Shown here one piece after another: positions 43,605 through 53,940 of a stretch of DNA of 64,000 nt. The notes under the pieces are model-generated. The model was given only the letters and a program-made list of their open reading frames with translations. It made no database searches and was not told the origin of the DNA. Made by a program: the position numbers and the translations under genes. The stretch lies in contig NZ_CP134876.1 of the NCBI RefSeq assembly GCF_032108445.1, forward strand, positions 3,348,001 to 3,412,000. Reading direction: 5' to 3'. This DNA is from Micromonospora halotolerans (lineage in GTDB: Bacteria; Actinomycetota; Actinomycetes; Mycobacteriales; Micromonosporaceae). The stretch's first letter is position 1. Each line of letters opens with the position of its first letter.

Positions 43605-45515
43605 TCAGCGCTCCTCCTCGGTGAGGGCGTCGAACTCGGCGAGTTCCTCGTCGGTCAGGTACTTCTCCAGCTCGGCCCGGTCGAACAGGGAGATCAGCTC
43701 CGCCCGCATCTTCGGCAGCGGCTTCCGGGTCAGCCGGACCGCGTCGCCGTCCAGCGAGCAGACCAGGTTCACCCGCCGCCACTTCGGGTCCATGGCGGGG
43801 TGGTCCTCCCGGGTGTGCCCGCCGCGCGACTCCTGCCGCTCCAGGGCGGCCTTCGCGGTGCACTCCGAGACGACCAGCATGTTGCGCAGGTCGAGAGCCA
43901 GGTGCCAGCCCGGGTTGTAGCGCCGGCCGCCGGCCGCGCTCACCTTGGCCACCCGCTCCCGCAGCTCGGCCAGCCGGCTCAGCGCGTCGACCAGCTCACC
44001 CTCCCGGCGGATGATCCCGACCAGGTCGCCCATCACCGCCTGAAGGTCCTGCTGGAGGACGTACGGGCTCTCGCCGGTGTCCCGCTGGAGCGGGGCCAGC
44101 GCCGTCTCCACCGCGGCCTCCACCGCCGCCACCGCCACCGCGGGGCGGGAGGTGAGCTGGTCGGCGTACGAGGCGGCGTGGCCGCCCGCCCGCTTGCCGA
44201 AGACCAGCAGGTCCGACAGTGAGTTGCCGCCGAGCCGGTTGGAGCCGTGCATGCCGCCGGAGACCTCACCGGCGGCGAAGAGCCCGCGCACCGTGCCGTA
44301 CGCCGCACCGGAGTCCGGGTCCACCTCGACGCCACCCATCACGTAGTGGCAGGTCGGGCCGACCTCCATGGGCTCCTTGGTGATGTCGACGTCGGCCAGC
44401 TCCTTGAACTGGTGGTACATCGAGGGCAGCCGGCGGCGGATCTCCTCGGCCGGCAGCCGGGAGGCGATGTCCAGGAAGACGCCCCCGGCCGGCGTGCCCC
44501 GACCGGCCTTGACCTCGCTGTTGATGGCGCGGGCGACCTCGTCGCGGGGGAGCAGCTCCGGCGGGCGCCGGTTGTTGTCCGGGTCCTTGTACCAGCGGTC
44601 CGCCTCGGCCTCGTTGTCCGCGTACTGCTTGCGGAACACGTCCGGGACGTAGTCGAACATGAACCGCTTGCCCTCGGAGTTCTTGAGGACGCCGCCGTCG
44701 CCGCGGACCGACTCGGTGACCAGGATGCCCTTCACCGAGGGCGGCCAGACCATGCCGGTCGGGTGGAACTGGAGGAACTCCATGTTGATCAGCGTCGCCC
44801 CGGCGCGCAGCGCGAGGGCGTGACCGTCCCCGGTGTACTCCCAGGAGTTCGAGGTGACCTTGTAGGAGCGACCGACGCCACCGGTGGCCAGGACCACGGC
44901 CGGGGCCTCGAAGAGGATGAACTCGCCGGACTCGCGGTAGTAGCCGAACGCGCCGGCGACCCGGTCGCCGTCGAGCAGCAGCTCGGTGATGGTGGTCTCG
45001 GAGAAGACCCGGATCCGGGCCTCGTAGTCGCCGTGCTCCCGCTTGTCCTCCTGCTGGAGGGACACGATCTTCTGCTGGAGGGTGCGGATCAGCTCCAGGC
45101 CGGTCCGGTCGCCGACGTGCGCCAACCGCGGGTACTCGTGGCCGCCGAAGTTGCGCTGGGAGATCTTCCCGTCCTTGGTCCGGTCGAAGAGCGCCCCGTA
45201 CGTCTCCAGCTCCCAGATCCGCTGCGGCGACTCCTTCGCGTGCAGCTCGGCCATCCGGAAGTTGTTGAGGAACTTGCCGCCGCGCATGGTGTCCCGGAAG
45301 TGCACCTGCCAGTTGTCCCGGGAGTTCACGTTGCCCATGGCGGCCGCGGCGCCGCCCTCGGCCATCACCGTGTGCGCCTTGCCGAACAGCGACTTCGAGA
45401 TGATCGCGGTCTTCTTGCCGGCCAGTCGGGCCTCGATCGCCGCGCGCAGGCCGGCGCCGCCGGCCCCGATCACGACGACGTCGTAGTGGTGTCGTTCGAT
45501 TCGCGTCTCAGTCAT
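43605..45515 (-). CDS. sdhA: Succinate dehydrogenase flavoprotein subunit
   Basis: This catalytic subunit oxidises succinate to fumarate, 636 aa. The FAD-binding site VVVIGAGGAGLRAAIEA starts the chain. GKAHTVMAEGG includes the His that normally carries covalent FAD, and RDEVARAI plus HYVMGGVEVDPDSG mark the active-site region. It lies between the cytochrome b and iron-sulfur genes. The order C-A-B with a single large membrane anchor matches the Sdh1-type complex of mycobacteria (Rv0249c-Rv0247c), from family knowledge. Confidence 0.95.
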   Translation of the reverse strand: MTETRIERHHYDVVVIGAGGAGLRAAIEARLAGKKTAIISKSLFGKAHTVMAEGGAAAAMGNVNSRDNWQVHFRDTMRGGKFLNNFRMAELHAKESPQRIWELETYGALFDRTKDGKISQRNFGGHEYPRLAHVGDRTGLELIRTLQQKIVSLQQEDKREHGDYEARIRVFSETTITELLLDGDRVAGAFGYYRESGEFILFEAPAVVLATGGVGRSYKVTSNSWEYTGDGHALALRAGATLINMEFLQFHPTGMVWPPSVKGILVTESVRGDGGVLKNSEGKRFMFDYVPDVFRKQYADNEAEADRWYKDPDNNRRPPELLPRDEVARAINSEVKAGRGTPAGGVFLDIASRLPAEEIRRRLPSMYHQFKELADVDITKEPMEVGPTCHYVMGGVEVDPDSGAAYGTVRGLFAAGEVSGGMHGSNRLGGNSLSDLLVFGKRAGGHAASYADQLTSRPAVAVAAVEAAVETALAPLQRDTGESPYVLQQDLQAVMGDLVGIIRREGELVDALSRLAELRERVAKVSAAGGRRYNPGWHLALDLRNMLVVSECTAKAALERQESRGGHTREDHPAMDPKWRRVNLVCSLDGDAVRLTRKPLPKMRAELISLFDRAELEKYLTDEELAEFDALTEEER

Positions 45516-45526
45516 GTCAGGGGCCT

Positions 45527-46333
45527 TCAGTTGATGAACCGCAGATCAGGGAACCACTCGGCCGCGACCGCCATGACGTAGAAGTCGGTCAGCGCCAGGG
45601 TGCCGAGGGTGATCCAGGCGAGCTGCATGTGCCGGACGTTCAGCCAGGACACCCCGGTCCACGCCCGGTAGCGCAGCGGGTGCTTGGAGAAGTGCTTGAG
45701 CCGCCCGCCGATGATGTGCCGGCAGGAGTGGCAGGAGATGGTGTACGCCCAGAGCATCACGACGTTGAGCAGCAGGACGATGTTCCCCAGGCCGAAGCCG
45801 AAGCCCTTGGGCGAGTGGAACGCGTAGATCGCGTCGTAGGTGTTGATCAGCGAGATGATCGCGGCGGCGTAGAAGAAGTAGCGGTGCAGGTTCTGGCCGA
45901 GCAGCGGGAACCGGGTCTCACCGCCGTACGCCTGGTGCCCGTCCGGCACGGCGCAGGCCGGCGGCGACAGCCAGAACGACCGGTAGTAGGCCTTGCGGTA
46001 GTAGTAGCAGGTGAGCCGGAACAGCAGCAGGAACGGCAGGGTCAGCGCCGCGTCCGGGATGATCCACCAGCCGGGCAGGAAGCTGCCGAAGTGCGAGGAC
46101 CCCTCGACGCACCGCTCGGTGACGCAGGGGGAGTAGAACGGCGTCAGGTAGTGGTACTGGTCCACCCAGTACCACTTGTGCATGAAGACCCGGACCGTCG
46201 CGTAGATGACCCAGGCGCTGAGCCCGACGACGGTGATCAGTGGCGCGAGCCACCAGCGGTCCGTTCGCAACGTCTTCGCCGCGATGGCGGCGCGCGCCCG
46301 CGCTCCCCGCGGCCTCGTTGCCGTTGATGTCAT
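45527..46333 (-). CDS. sdhC: Succinate dehydrogenase cytochrome b membrane anchor
   Basis: A 268-aa integral membrane protein with five hydrophobic helices, which would bind heme b and quinone. His residues at helix ends (GQNLHRYFFYAA, CHSCRHIIGG, LNVRHMQLAW) are possible heme ligands. It is the first gene of the sdhCAB operon, and no separate SdhD is present, as in Sdh1-type enzymes. ATG 46333 is preceded by GGGAG nine nt away. The promoter should lie in 46334-46550, where no known operator was recognised. Confidence 0.88.
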   Translation of the reverse strand: MTSTATRPRGARARAAIAAKTLRTDRWWLAPLITVVGLSAWVIYATVRVFMHKWYWVDQYHYLTPFYSPCVTERCVEGSSHFGSFLPGWWIIPDAALTLPFLLLFRLTCYYYRKAYYRSFWLSPPACAVPDGHQAYGGETRFPLLGQNLHRYFFYAAAIISLINTYDAIYAFHSPKGFGFGLGNIVLLLNVVMLWAYTISCHSCRHIIGGRLKHFSKHPLRYRAWTGVSWLNVRHMQLAWITLGTLALTDFYVMAVAAEWFPDLRFIN

Positions 46334-46550
46334 TCGAGTCGTCTCCCTGACGGCGCCCTCGCGGGGGCGGCGGATCACACCTTCCGTACCGGTCAGCGGA
46401 CCGGCGAGACCGCGTCCACTGCCACGTCTTGCGCACGCACAGACCGCACCGGCGAACCGGTGCAGCTAAATGACACACGTTACGCCGATCTTCGCGGCCC
46501 GGCCGCGCAACGCAGTGTCCCGTGTGTCCGGGAGGTTGGAAAGACCCGCA

Positions 46551-46568
46551 CCAAGATCAATATCTTGG
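46551..46568 (-). terminator. Short hairpin after tldE
   Basis: CCAAGAT and ATCTTGG are perfect 7-bp arms around CAAT, starting 4 nt after the stop codon of the minus-strand gene at 46573. It lies upstream of the sdh promoter region. Confidence 0.5.
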
Positions 46569-46572
46569 ACCG

Positions 46573-47967
46573 TCAGCCGGACGCGCCGCCGGTGAAGTTC
46601 CAGGACGCCAGCCGCAGCGCCGGGGCCTCCCACCAGAAGCCGTCCATCCGGTCCGGCTGGCGGACCGGCACGCGGCCCAGGCCGAGCACCCGGCCCGGGC
46701 CCATCGCCCGCGGGTAGGACTCGGTGAACCGGAAGTCGCGCACGGCCCGGGTGGGCACTCCGTCCTCCACCAGCCAGACGCCGTTGCGGGTCAACCCGGT
46801 GACCACCAGTTGCTTCGGGTCGAGCACTCGCGTGTACCAGAAGTCGCTGACCAGCAGGCCCCGCGCCATCCCGGCGACCAGGCCGGCGGTGTCCGGGTCG
46901 GCCACCGCACCGGTCACCCCGGCGCTGAGCTGCCCGGCGGCCACCTCCGCCGCGCCGCCCGTGGGCAGCAGGCGGAGATTGCGCGGGAGCGGACCGAACG
47001 TGGACGCGCCGACCATCCCGTGCCCGGTGGACCCGGTGCCCGCCTCGGCGCCGCTGCGCCGGTCGTGCGCCACCGCCGCCGTGGTGCCCGCCTCGACCAG
47101 GGTCAGCGGCCGCCGGGGCGTGCCCTCCAGGTCGTACGGCAGCCCGGAGGCGTGCAGCGGATCGTCCACGAGGGTCACCGCCGGGTCGAACTGGGCCCTG
47201 CCCGGCTCGGCGAACGACTGCCGCTCGGCGTGCCGCTTGCCGTTGAAGCCGTACCAGGAGAGGTTCTGCAGGAGGTCGGCCACGGCGGCCGGTTCGAGCA
47301 CCACCTCGTAGCGCCCCGGAGGCAGCTCGACGGGGTCCGCCGCGGCCCGCGCCTTCGCCGCCGCCCGTGCGCCCAGGGCCGCGCCGTCGAGGTCGGCCAG
47401 GCGGTCGGCGGCGTGCCGGGCCACCCCGTCGGCGCCGCCGGTGCGGGCGATGCCGTCCATGGCCGCCTCGACCGACCGCCCCACCGCCGACTGCCCGGCC
47501 GAGTTGGCGAACGCGCCGGACCGGTGCGCCGTCCGGCAGTAGCCGGCGGCCTCCAGCCCCTCGACCGCGTCCACGAAGGCGCGTACCCGGGCGGCCCGCT
47601 CGTCGGGTGACGCCGCCGCGGTGGCCTCGTCGACGGGCGCGCCGGACGGGACCGGCACCGGCGGGGTGAGCCCCGGCCAGGCCGGGTCGTGCGGCGCGAG
47701 CCGGGTCGCGGCCAGGGTCCGCTCGACCAGCGCGGTCAACCCGTCGGGGTCGACCAGACTGCCGCTGCCCGCGGCCGTCCGCCCGTCGGCGTGCAGCCGC
47801 AGCCGGACCGCGGTGGCCGACTCGGCGACGTTCTGGTGGATGAACGAGTTGGCGAACCGGGTCAGCGCCAGGTCGGCCCGGGTCACCACCACCTCGGCCT
47901 GGGCGTCCGGCCCGGCCAGCCGCCGGACCAGCTCCACGACCCGGCCGGCGAGGTCCAGCTCGCTCAT
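46573..47967 (-). CDS. tldE: TldD/PmbA-family protein (TldE subunit)
   Basis: A 464-aa member of the PmbA/TldD peptidase family. It lacks the HExxxH zinc motif and so corresponds to the non-catalytic TldE partner. The N-terminal domain contains VVTRADLALTRFANSFIHQNVAES, and the C-terminal part FWYTRVLDPKQLVVTGLTRNGVWLVEDG is a hallmark of the family. Its ATG overlaps the stop of tldD by 4 bp (ATGA), consistent with a heterodimer that degrades or matures small peptides. Confidence 0.9.
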   Translation of the reverse strand: MSELDLAGRVVELVRRLAGPDAQAEVVVTRADLALTRFANSFIHQNVAESATAVRLRLHADGRTAAGSGSLVDPDGLTALVERTLAATRLAPHDPAWPGLTPPVPVPSGAPVDEATAAASPDERAARVRAFVDAVEGLEAAGYCRTAHRSGAFANSAGQSAVGRSVEAAMDGIARTGGADGVARHAADRLADLDGAALGARAAAKARAAADPVELPPGRYEVVLEPAAVADLLQNLSWYGFNGKRHAERQSFAEPGRAQFDPAVTLVDDPLHASGLPYDLEGTPRRPLTLVEAGTTAAVAHDRRSGAEAGTGSTGHGMVGASTFGPLPRNLRLLPTGGAAEVAAGQLSAGVTGAVADPDTAGLVAGMARGLLVSDFWYTRVLDPKQLVVTGLTRNGVWLVEDGVPTRAVRDFRFTESYPRAMGPGRVLGLGRVPVRQPDRMDGFWWEAPALRLASWNFTGGASG

Positions 47968-49400
47968 GCCCGCACCCCCACCCGGACGTTGCGGAAGCGG
48001 GCCGGTGCGGCCGGATGGCCGGTGTGCCCGGTCTGGCCCGGCTGCCCCTTGCCGCAGTTCGGCGTGCCCCACGGCACGATCTCCGACGAGAGCATGTCCA
48101 TCGACCGCCAGAAGACCGGCCCGATCCCGGTGTAGGTGGGGTTGCGCAGCATCCGCCCCCGGCGGCCCTTCTTCACCTCCCAGCCGACCTCGCAGCCGAA
48201 CTGGAAGTTGAGCCGCTTGTCGTCGATGGACCAGGAGCGGTTGAGGTCCATGAGCACTCCGTCGTCGGTGGCCGCGATGATTTCGTCGAGCGTGTGCGGG
48301 CCCGGCTCCAGACCCACGTTGGTCATCCGCACCATCGGCAGCCGCGCCCAGCCGTCCGCCCGTACGCTGCCGCCGTAGTCCAGGCCCGCGACGGCGGCCG
48401 AGTCCCGGCCGGCGAGCACCCCCACCCAGCGCCCCTCACGGACCGCGTCGCGCTTGACCGCCGGGGAGCCCTCGTCGTCGAAGCCGAAGCTGCCCAACGC
48501 GCCGGGGATGGTCGGGTCGATGGTGACGTTCATGAGCTCGGAGCCGTATCGCAGCGCGCCCAGCCGGGTCAGGTCCAGCCAGGACGTGCCGGCGAAGGCG
48601 GCCTCCCAGCCGAGGATCCGGTCCAGCTCGATGGCGTGCCCGACCGACTCGTGGATCTGCAGGGCGAGCTGCTCGCCGCCGAGGATCAGGTCGGTCTCGC
48701 CGGACGGGCACTCCGGGGCGGTGAGCAGCTCCCGGGACTCCTCGGCGATCCGGGCGGCGTGCGCGGCCAGGTCCAGCGAGGTGACCAGCTCCCACCCCGT
48801 GGTGCCGTACTGGCCCCGGTAGCTCGGATAGGAACGACGCTGGGTCTCGCCGTCCCCGATCGAGGTGGCCGAGATGCCGCCGCCGCACTCGCGGATGCGC
48901 TGGTCGATGCGGTGCCCCTCGCTGGAGACGAACCACTTGGCGGTGTCCCAGATCTGGTAGAGCCCCTCGGCCAGGTCGGCGCCGTGCTCCCGCATCGTCG
49001 CGGTGGCGCGGGCCAGCAGGTCGCCCTTGTCGGACAGCGGCACGCCGAGCGGGTCGACGTCGCAGGCGGAGGCCCAGCTCGCCACCGTCGCCTCGACCGG
49101 GACCAGCTCGATGGGCGGCCCCGGGACCCGCGCGCTCGCGGTGGCGATCGCCGCGGCGCGCCGGCCGGCGTCGCGGGCCGCGGCGTCGGACAGCTCGGGT
49201 ACGGCGTGGAAGCCCCAACTCGACCCGACCAGGGCGCGCACGCCCAGCCCGATGCTCTCGTCCTGGGTGAGCTCCTCGATGTCGCCGTTGCGGGCCGACA
49301 TCGACTCGTAGCGGCGGTGCATCACCCGGGCGTCCGCGTACCGCGCTCCCGCGTCGAGGGCGGCCTGGACAGCGGCGGTGGCCGCGTCGAACTCGGTCAT
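47964..49400 (-). CDS. tldD: TldD-family metalloprotease
   Basis: A 478-aa zinc peptidase with the active-site motif IHESVGHAIELD (HExxxH). The N-terminal repeat-type domain and the C-terminal SWSIDDKRLNFQFGCEVGWEVK segment fit TldD. ATG 49400 starts MTEFDAATAAVQ; a start 30 bp upstream is possible but adds residues lacking in relatives. It is coupled to tldE, its usual partner. Confidence 0.92.
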   Translation of the reverse strand: MTEFDAATAAVQAALDAGARYADARVMHRRYESMSARNGDIEELTQDESIGLGVRALVGSSWGFHAVPELSDAAARDAGRRAAAIATASARVPGPPIELVPVEATVASWASACDVDPLGVPLSDKGDLLARATATMREHGADLAEGLYQIWDTAKWFVSSEGHRIDQRIRECGGGISATSIGDGETQRRSYPSYRGQYGTTGWELVTSLDLAAHAARIAEESRELLTAPECPSGETDLILGGEQLALQIHESVGHAIELDRILGWEAAFAGTSWLDLTRLGALRYGSELMNVTIDPTIPGALGSFGFDDEGSPAVKRDAVREGRWVGVLAGRDSAAVAGLDYGGSVRADGWARLPMVRMTNVGLEPGPHTLDEIIAATDDGVLMDLNRSWSIDDKRLNFQFGCEVGWEVKKGRRGRMLRNPTYTGIGPVFWRSMDMLSSEIVPWGTPNCGKGQPGQTGHTGHPAAPARFRNVRVGVRA

Positions 49401-49714
49401 GCGCCCGACCCTAGGCGACCGGACAGACATCCGTCAGGGGACGAGATCCTCTGGCCGGATCGTCGCCCGGCGGTCATGGTCATCTCCACCTCGTGCCGGC
49501 GGGAATCTTCCCCTTGGTCGCCACGGCCATGGTCGCACCTCACGTGCGGCGACGAGGCGGCGTTGCCCAGTCGCAACCATGAATGTCCAGGTGAGGGCTG
49601 TTCAGGTTGGAAACTGAGTCGTTACGCTCGGGCCGCTGACAGGCCGCGTTCTGTAGCTTATTTTCGCCTCCAGAAGTTTGTTGTAAGTTCTCTTCGTCAC
49701 AGAGGGAGGCGGTC
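49401..49714. promoter_or_regulatory. 314-bp divergent region between tldD and the peptide transporter operon
   Basis: No gene was seen. It holds a small inverted repeat GTTGC-CCAGTC-GCAAC (49562-49577) and an AT-rich leader with GTAGCTTATTTTCGCC and TTTGTTGTAAGTTC (about 49655-49690), which probably contains the promoter. GGGAGGCGG is the ribosome site of the first transporter gene. A precise -35/-10 pair was not assignable. Confidence 0.4.
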
Positions 49715-50818
49715 ATGGGCAGGTCGGAGACAATGCCGTCCGGGGAGCCGGACCGCCCCGAGGTGCCGGAGCAGCGCACCGGCGAGGGTCCCTACCTACA
49801 GGTCAAGGACCTGCGGGTGCGGTTCGAGACCGAGGACGGCGTGGTGAAGGCCGTCGACGGGGTCTCGTTCGCCGTCGAGCGCGGTCGCACGCTGGGCATC
49901 GTGGGCGAGTCCGGTTCGGGAAAGAGCGTCACGTCGCTGGCGGTCCTCGGCCTGCACAACGCGAAGCGGACCACCATCACCGGGGAGATCTCGGTCGGTG
50001 GTCGTCAGCTGGTCGGGCTGCCGGAGGAGGAGGTGCGGCGGCTCCGGGGCCGGGACATGGCGATGATCTTCCAGGACCCGCTGTCGGCGCTGCACCCCTA
50101 CTACACGGTCGGCAGGCAGATCGCCGAGGCGTACCGGGTGCACCATCCGCGGGCCGGGAAGCGGGAGGCGCGCACCCGGGCCGTGGACATGCTGGGCCGG
50201 GTCGGCATCCCGCAGCCGGCGAAGCGGTTCGACCAGTACCCGCACGAGTTCTCCGGTGGCATGCGGCAGCGGGCGATGATCGCCATGGCCCTGGTCAACG
50301 ACCCGGACCTGCTGATCGCCGACGAGCCCACCACCGCGCTGGACGTGACGGTGCAGGCACAGATCCTGGACCTGCTCAGCGACCTCCAGGACGAGTTCCG
50401 GTCGGCGATCATCCTGATCACCCACGACCTGGGCGTGGTCAGCCAGGTGGCCGACGACGTCCTCGTCATGTACGGGGGCCGGGCCGTCGAGCACGGCAGC
50501 GTGGAGCAGGTGCTGCGGCGGCCGCAGCATCCGTACACCTGGGGGTTGTTGTCGAGCGTGCCCTCGCTGCACGGTGACGCGGACGCGGACCTCGTGCCGA
50601 TCAAGGGCAACCCGCCCTCGTTGATCAACCTGCCGTCGGGGTGCGCGTTCCACCCGCGCTGCCGTTACGCGGACCGCAACGGCGACCGCTCCCGCACGGA
50701 GGTGCCCGAGCTCCGGGCGGCCGGGGAGGCGGGCCACCTGGTCGCCTGCCACCTGCCGGCCGAGGAGCGCACCCGGCTCTACCAGCAGGACATCGCCCAG
50801 GTGGGAGTGGCCCGATGA
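49715..50818 (+). CDS. Peptide ABC transporter ATP-binding protein (DppD type)
   Basis: A 367-aa ATPase with Walker [10 protein letters not shown], signature [15 protein letters not shown], Walker [13 protein letters not shown] and the C-terminal oligopeptide/dipeptide extension [20 protein letters not shown] containing conserved Cys. It is the first gene of a five-gene importer operon, coupled to the next by a 4-bp overlap. Transported ligands are probably oligopeptides. Confidence 0.95.
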   Translation: MGRSETMPSGEPDRPEVPEQRTGEGPYLQVKDLRVRFETEDGVVKAVDGVSFAVERGRTLGIVGESGSGKSVTSLAVLGLHNAKRTTITGEISVGGRQLVGLPEEEVRRLRGRDMAMIFQDPLSALHPYYTVGRQIAEAYRVHHPRAGKREARTRAVDMLGRVGIPQPAKRFDQYPHEFSGGMRQRAMIAMALVNDPDLLIADEPTTALDVTVQAQILDLLSDLQDEFRSAIILITHDLGVVSQVADDVLVMYGGRAVEHGSVEQVLRRPQHPYTWGLLSSVPSLHGDADADLVPIKGNPPSLINLPSGCAFHPRCRYADRNGDRSRTEVPELRAAGEAGHLVACHLPAEERTRLYQQDIAQVGVAR

Positions 50819-51849
50819 GCACCGAGACCGAGCCGCTGCTGCGCGTGCGGGGGCTGACCAAGCACTTCCCGGTGCGCGAGGGCTTCCGCGCCAGGGGCGC
50901 CGTCCGGGCGGTCGACGGACTGGACTTCGACGTGCGGCCGGGGGAGACCCTGGGCCTGGTCGGGGAGTCCGGGTGCGGGAAGACCACGACCGGGCGGATG
51001 CTGGTGCGGCTGCTGGAGCCCACCTCCGGCACCATCGAGTTCGCGGGGCGGGACATCACCCACGCCCGTCGTGGCGCGCTGCGGCCGCTGCGGCAGGACC
51101 TCCAGATCATCTTCCAGGACCCCTACGCGTCGCTGAACCCCCGGCACACCGTCGGGCGGATCGTGGCCATGCCGTTGCAGGTCAACGGCATCAACCCGCC
51201 GGGCGGCATCCGGAAGCGCGTGCAGGAGCTGCTGGAACTGGTCGGGTTGAACCCGGAGCACTACAACCGCTACCCGCACGAGTTCTCCGGCGGGCAGCGC
51301 CAGCGCATCGGCATCGCCCGCGCCCTCGCGCTGCGCCCGAAGCTCATCGTCGCCGACGAACCCGTCTCGGCTCTGGACGTCTCGATCCAGGCCCAGGTCA
51401 TCAACCTGCTGCGGGACCTGCAACGCGACCTGGACCTGGCGTTCGTCTTCATCGCCCACGACCTCGCCGTGGTGCGGCACTTCTGCCACCGGGTCGCCGT
51501 CATGTACCTCGGCAAGATCGTCGAGATCGGTGACCGGGACGAGATCTACCAACGGCCGCAGCACCCGTACACCCGGGCCCTGCTGTCGGCCATCCCCGAC
51601 GTCACGGCGCTCGGGCCGGCCGGGCGGATCCGGCTCACCGGCGACGTGCCCACCCCGCTCAACCCGCCCTCGGGCTGCCGCTTCCGCACCCGCTGCTGGA
51701 AGGCGCAGGAGCGGTGCGCCACCGAGGAGCCGGCGCTGGTCCCCCGGGACGGCGGCAACCAGGCCACCGCCTGCCACTTCCCGGAGACGGGAACGATCAG
51801 CCAGGGCGCCGGACCGGCCGCCGTGACCGCCGAGGAGGTGTCGAAATGA
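50815..51849 (+). CDS. Peptide ABC transporter ATP-binding protein (DppF type)
   Basis: A 344-aa ATPase, the second of the pair typical of Opp/Dpp importers. Walker A is GESGCGKTT, the signature is [15 protein letters not shown], Walker B is [12 protein letters not shown], and the C-terminal [19 protein letters not shown] marks the family. ATG 50815 overlaps the preceding stop; the longer upstream frame is antisense-like and was left out. Its own end overlaps the next gene by 4 bp. Confidence 0.95.
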   Translation: MSTETEPLLRVRGLTKHFPVREGFRARGAVRAVDGLDFDVRPGETLGLVGESGCGKTTTGRMLVRLLEPTSGTIEFAGRDITHARRGALRPLRQDLQIIFQDPYASLNPRHTVGRIVAMPLQVNGINPPGGIRKRVQELLELVGLNPEHYNRYPHEFSGGQRQRIGIARALALRPKLIVADEPVSALDVSIQAQVINLLRDLQRDLDLAFVFIAHDLAVVRHFCHRVAVMYLGKIVEIGDRDEIYQRPQHPYTRALLSAIPDVTALGPAGRIRLTGDVPTPLNPPSGCRFRTRCWKAQERCATEEPALVPRDGGNQATACHFPETGTISQGAGPAAVTAEEVSK

Positions 51850-52847
51850 GCCTGTCCCCGGTCGAGGGCGTGGCGCTTGCCGAGATCGAGTCCACCGGTG
51901 AGGGCCCCGAGGAGAAGGGTCTCGTCGGGCGCTCACCCGGCCAACTGGTCTGGAGCCGGCTGCGCCGGGACCGCACCGCCCTGGTCAGCGGCATCGTGCT
52001 GGCCGTGTTCATCGTGGCGGCGATCGCGGCGCCGCTGCTGCAGCGGCTCTACGGCATGTCGCCGAGCCAGCAGTTCGGTGACCTGCTGGACTCCACCGGC
52101 ATGCCGCTCGGCTACGTGGGCGGGGTGAGCGGCGACCACTGGTTCGGGCTGGAACCCGGCCTGGGCCGGGACATCTTCATCCGGATGATCTACGGCATCC
52201 GCACCTCGCTGCTGATCGCGCTGGGAGCCGCGGTCGTCACCACGGCGATCGGGGTGGTCCTGGGCATCGTCGCGGGTTACCTGGGCGGCGTGGTCGACTC
52301 GGTGATCATGTGGGTCACCGACGTCGCGCTGGCCATGCCGTTCCTCATCTTCGCGCTGGCCGTGGTCCCGACGTTCTCCCTGCGGTTCTACGGCCCCCGG
52401 GACGCGGTGCCCACCTGGTTCGCGGTGACCACGTTGATCGTGGTGTTCGCCGCGTTCGGCTGGACCGGCACGGCGCGGCTCGTCCGTGGACAGGTGGTGT
52501 CGCTGCGCGAGCGGGAGTTCGTCGAGGCGGCCCGGGCCAGCGGCGCCGGACTCGGCCACATGCTCTTCCGGCAGCTGCTGCCGAACATCTGGGCGCCCAT
52601 CCTGGTCGCGTTCTCCCTGGCGGTGCCGTCGTACGTCACCGGTGAGGCGGCGCTGTCCTTCCTCGGCGTCGGGCTGCCCGAGTCGGTCCCGAGCTTCGGC
52701 CGGATGATCTACCGCAGCATCGACTACCTGCAGACCGACCCGGCGTACGTCTTCTTCCCGGGCATCACCATCTTCGCGCTCGTGCTGGCGTTCAACCTCT
52801 TCGGTGACGCACTGCGCGACGCGCTCGATCCGAAGTCGTCACGGTAA
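51846..52847 (+). CDS. Peptide ABC transporter permease (DppC type)
   Basis: A 333-aa membrane protein with an N-terminal cytoplasmic extension, helix [19 protein letters not shown] and about five more helices. The EAA-type loop [25 protein letters not shown] contacts the ATPases. The DppC layout (large outer loop after the first helix) is clear. It is coupled to the ATPase gene upstream, and a DppB-type gene follows 13 bp later. Confidence 0.93.
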   Translation: MSLSPVEGVALAEIESTGEGPEEKGLVGRSPGQLVWSRLRRDRTALVSGIVLAVFIVAAIAAPLLQRLYGMSPSQQFGDLLDSTGMPLGYVGGVSGDHWFGLEPGLGRDIFIRMIYGIRTSLLIALGAAVVTTAIGVVLGIVAGYLGGVVDSVIMWVTDVALAMPFLIFALAVVPTFSLRFYGPRDAVPTWFAVTTLIVVFAAFGWTGTARLVRGQVVSLREREFVEAARASGAGLGHMLFRQLLPNIWAPILVAFSLAVPSYVTGEAALSFLGVGLPESVPSFGRMIYRSIDYLQTDPAYVFFPGITIFALVLAFNLFGDALRDALDPKSSR

Positions 52848-52860
52848 GGGGTTCGGCGCC

Positions 52861-53847
52861 ATGGTCCGGTTCCTGCTGAAGCGGTTGCTGCTGGCGGTCT
52901 CGGTGCTGCTCGCGGTGAGCATCGTCAGCTTCCTCATGTTCTTCGCGCTGCCCCGCGACCCGGTCACCGGCATGTGCCCGAAGAACTGCAACGCCGAGCG
53001 CCTGGAGCGGGTGCGGACGGAGCTGGGTCTCAACGACCCGAAGCCGACGCAGTACGCCAACTACATGAAGGGCATCTTCGTCGGCCGCGACCTGGGCAGC
53101 GCGCAGGGCGGCAAGTGCGAGGCGCCCTGCCTCGGCTACTCGTACGTCAACAGCGAGGCGGTGCGCGACACCTTCGCCCGGGTGCTGCCGGTGACGTTGA
53201 ACATCGTGCTCCCGGCGGCGGTGCTCTGGCTCGCCCTCGGGGTGGGGCTCGGGATGATATCGGCGCTGCGGCGGGGCTCGCTGCTCGACCGCGTCTCGAT
53301 CGGGCTCACGCTCACCTTCGCCTCGTTGCAGCTCTACTTCGTCGGCGCCGTGCTGTTGCTGATCTTCGTGTACTCGTTGAAGATCCTGCCGACGCCGCGG
53401 TACGTGCCCTTCCTCGACAACCCGGTCGAGTGGGCGCGCGGGCTGGTGCTGGCCTGGGTGACGCTGGCCCTGCTGTTCTCCGCGATCTACGCCCGGCTGT
53501 CCCGGGCGCAGATGCTGGAGACGCTCTCCGAGGACTTCGTCCGGACCGCCCGGGCCAAGGGCGTGGCGAAGCGGAAGGTCTACGGGCGGCACGCGTTGCG
53601 GGCGGCGATCACGCCGATCGTGACGATCGCCGGTCTGGACGTGGGCGCGGCGCTCGGTGGCACGGTCATCACCGAGACGACGTTCGGCATCCACGGGCTG
53701 GGGCGTACCGCCGTGGAGGCGGTCCGCCAGGGCGACCTGCCGACCATCATGGCCACCGTGCTGGTCTCCGCGCTCTTCGTGGTCGTCGCGAACATCGTGG
53801 TCGACCTGCTCTACGCGTTCATCGATCCGCGGGTGCGCCTCGGCTGA
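52861..53847 (+). CDS. Peptide ABC transporter permease (DppB type)
   Basis: A 328-aa membrane protein starting MVRFLLKRLLLAVSVLLA with six hydrophobic helices and the loop EDFVRTARAKGVAKRKVYGRHALR. The first extracellular loop holds four Cys (GMCPKNC and KCEAPC), an unusual pattern for DppB. ATG 52861 was chosen for its match to the family N-terminus, although the frame opens at 52804. Confidence 0.93.
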   Translation: MVRFLLKRLLLAVSVLLAVSIVSFLMFFALPRDPVTGMCPKNCNAERLERVRTELGLNDPKPTQYANYMKGIFVGRDLGSAQGGKCEAPCLGYSYVNSEAVRDTFARVLPVTLNIVLPAAVLWLALGVGLGMISALRRGSLLDRVSIGLTLTFASLQLYFVGAVLLLIFVYSLKILPTPRYVPFLDNPVEWARGLVLAWVTLALLFSAIYARLSRAQMLETLSEDFVRTARAKGVAKRKVYGRHALRAAITPIVTIAGLDVGAALGGTVITETTFGIHGLGRTAVEAVRQGDLPTIMATVLVSALFVVVANIVVDLLYAFIDPRVRLG

Positions 53848-53893
53848 GCTCCGTGTCGCAGTCGATTCGTTATCTGCTCGAAATTTACCGCGG

Positions 53894-53923
53894 ATGAAAG
53901 CTAAGCGAAGCTTTCCTTCATCG
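53894..53923 (+). promoter_or_regulatory. Imperfect hairpin before the binding-protein gene
   Basis: GATGAA-AGCT and AGCTTTCCTTCATC can pair with a small bulge in the 93-bp gap between the permease and binding-protein genes. It may protect a processed mRNA end and raise binding-protein output, or reduce readthrough. Confidence 0.35.
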
Positions 53924-53940
53924 GACCCGGAGGAGTGAGT

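Noticed and set aside
46334..46550. Rex- or CRP-type operator before sdhC
   Set aside because: No TGTGA-type or other recognised inverted motif fits well; the region was left without a regulator assignment.
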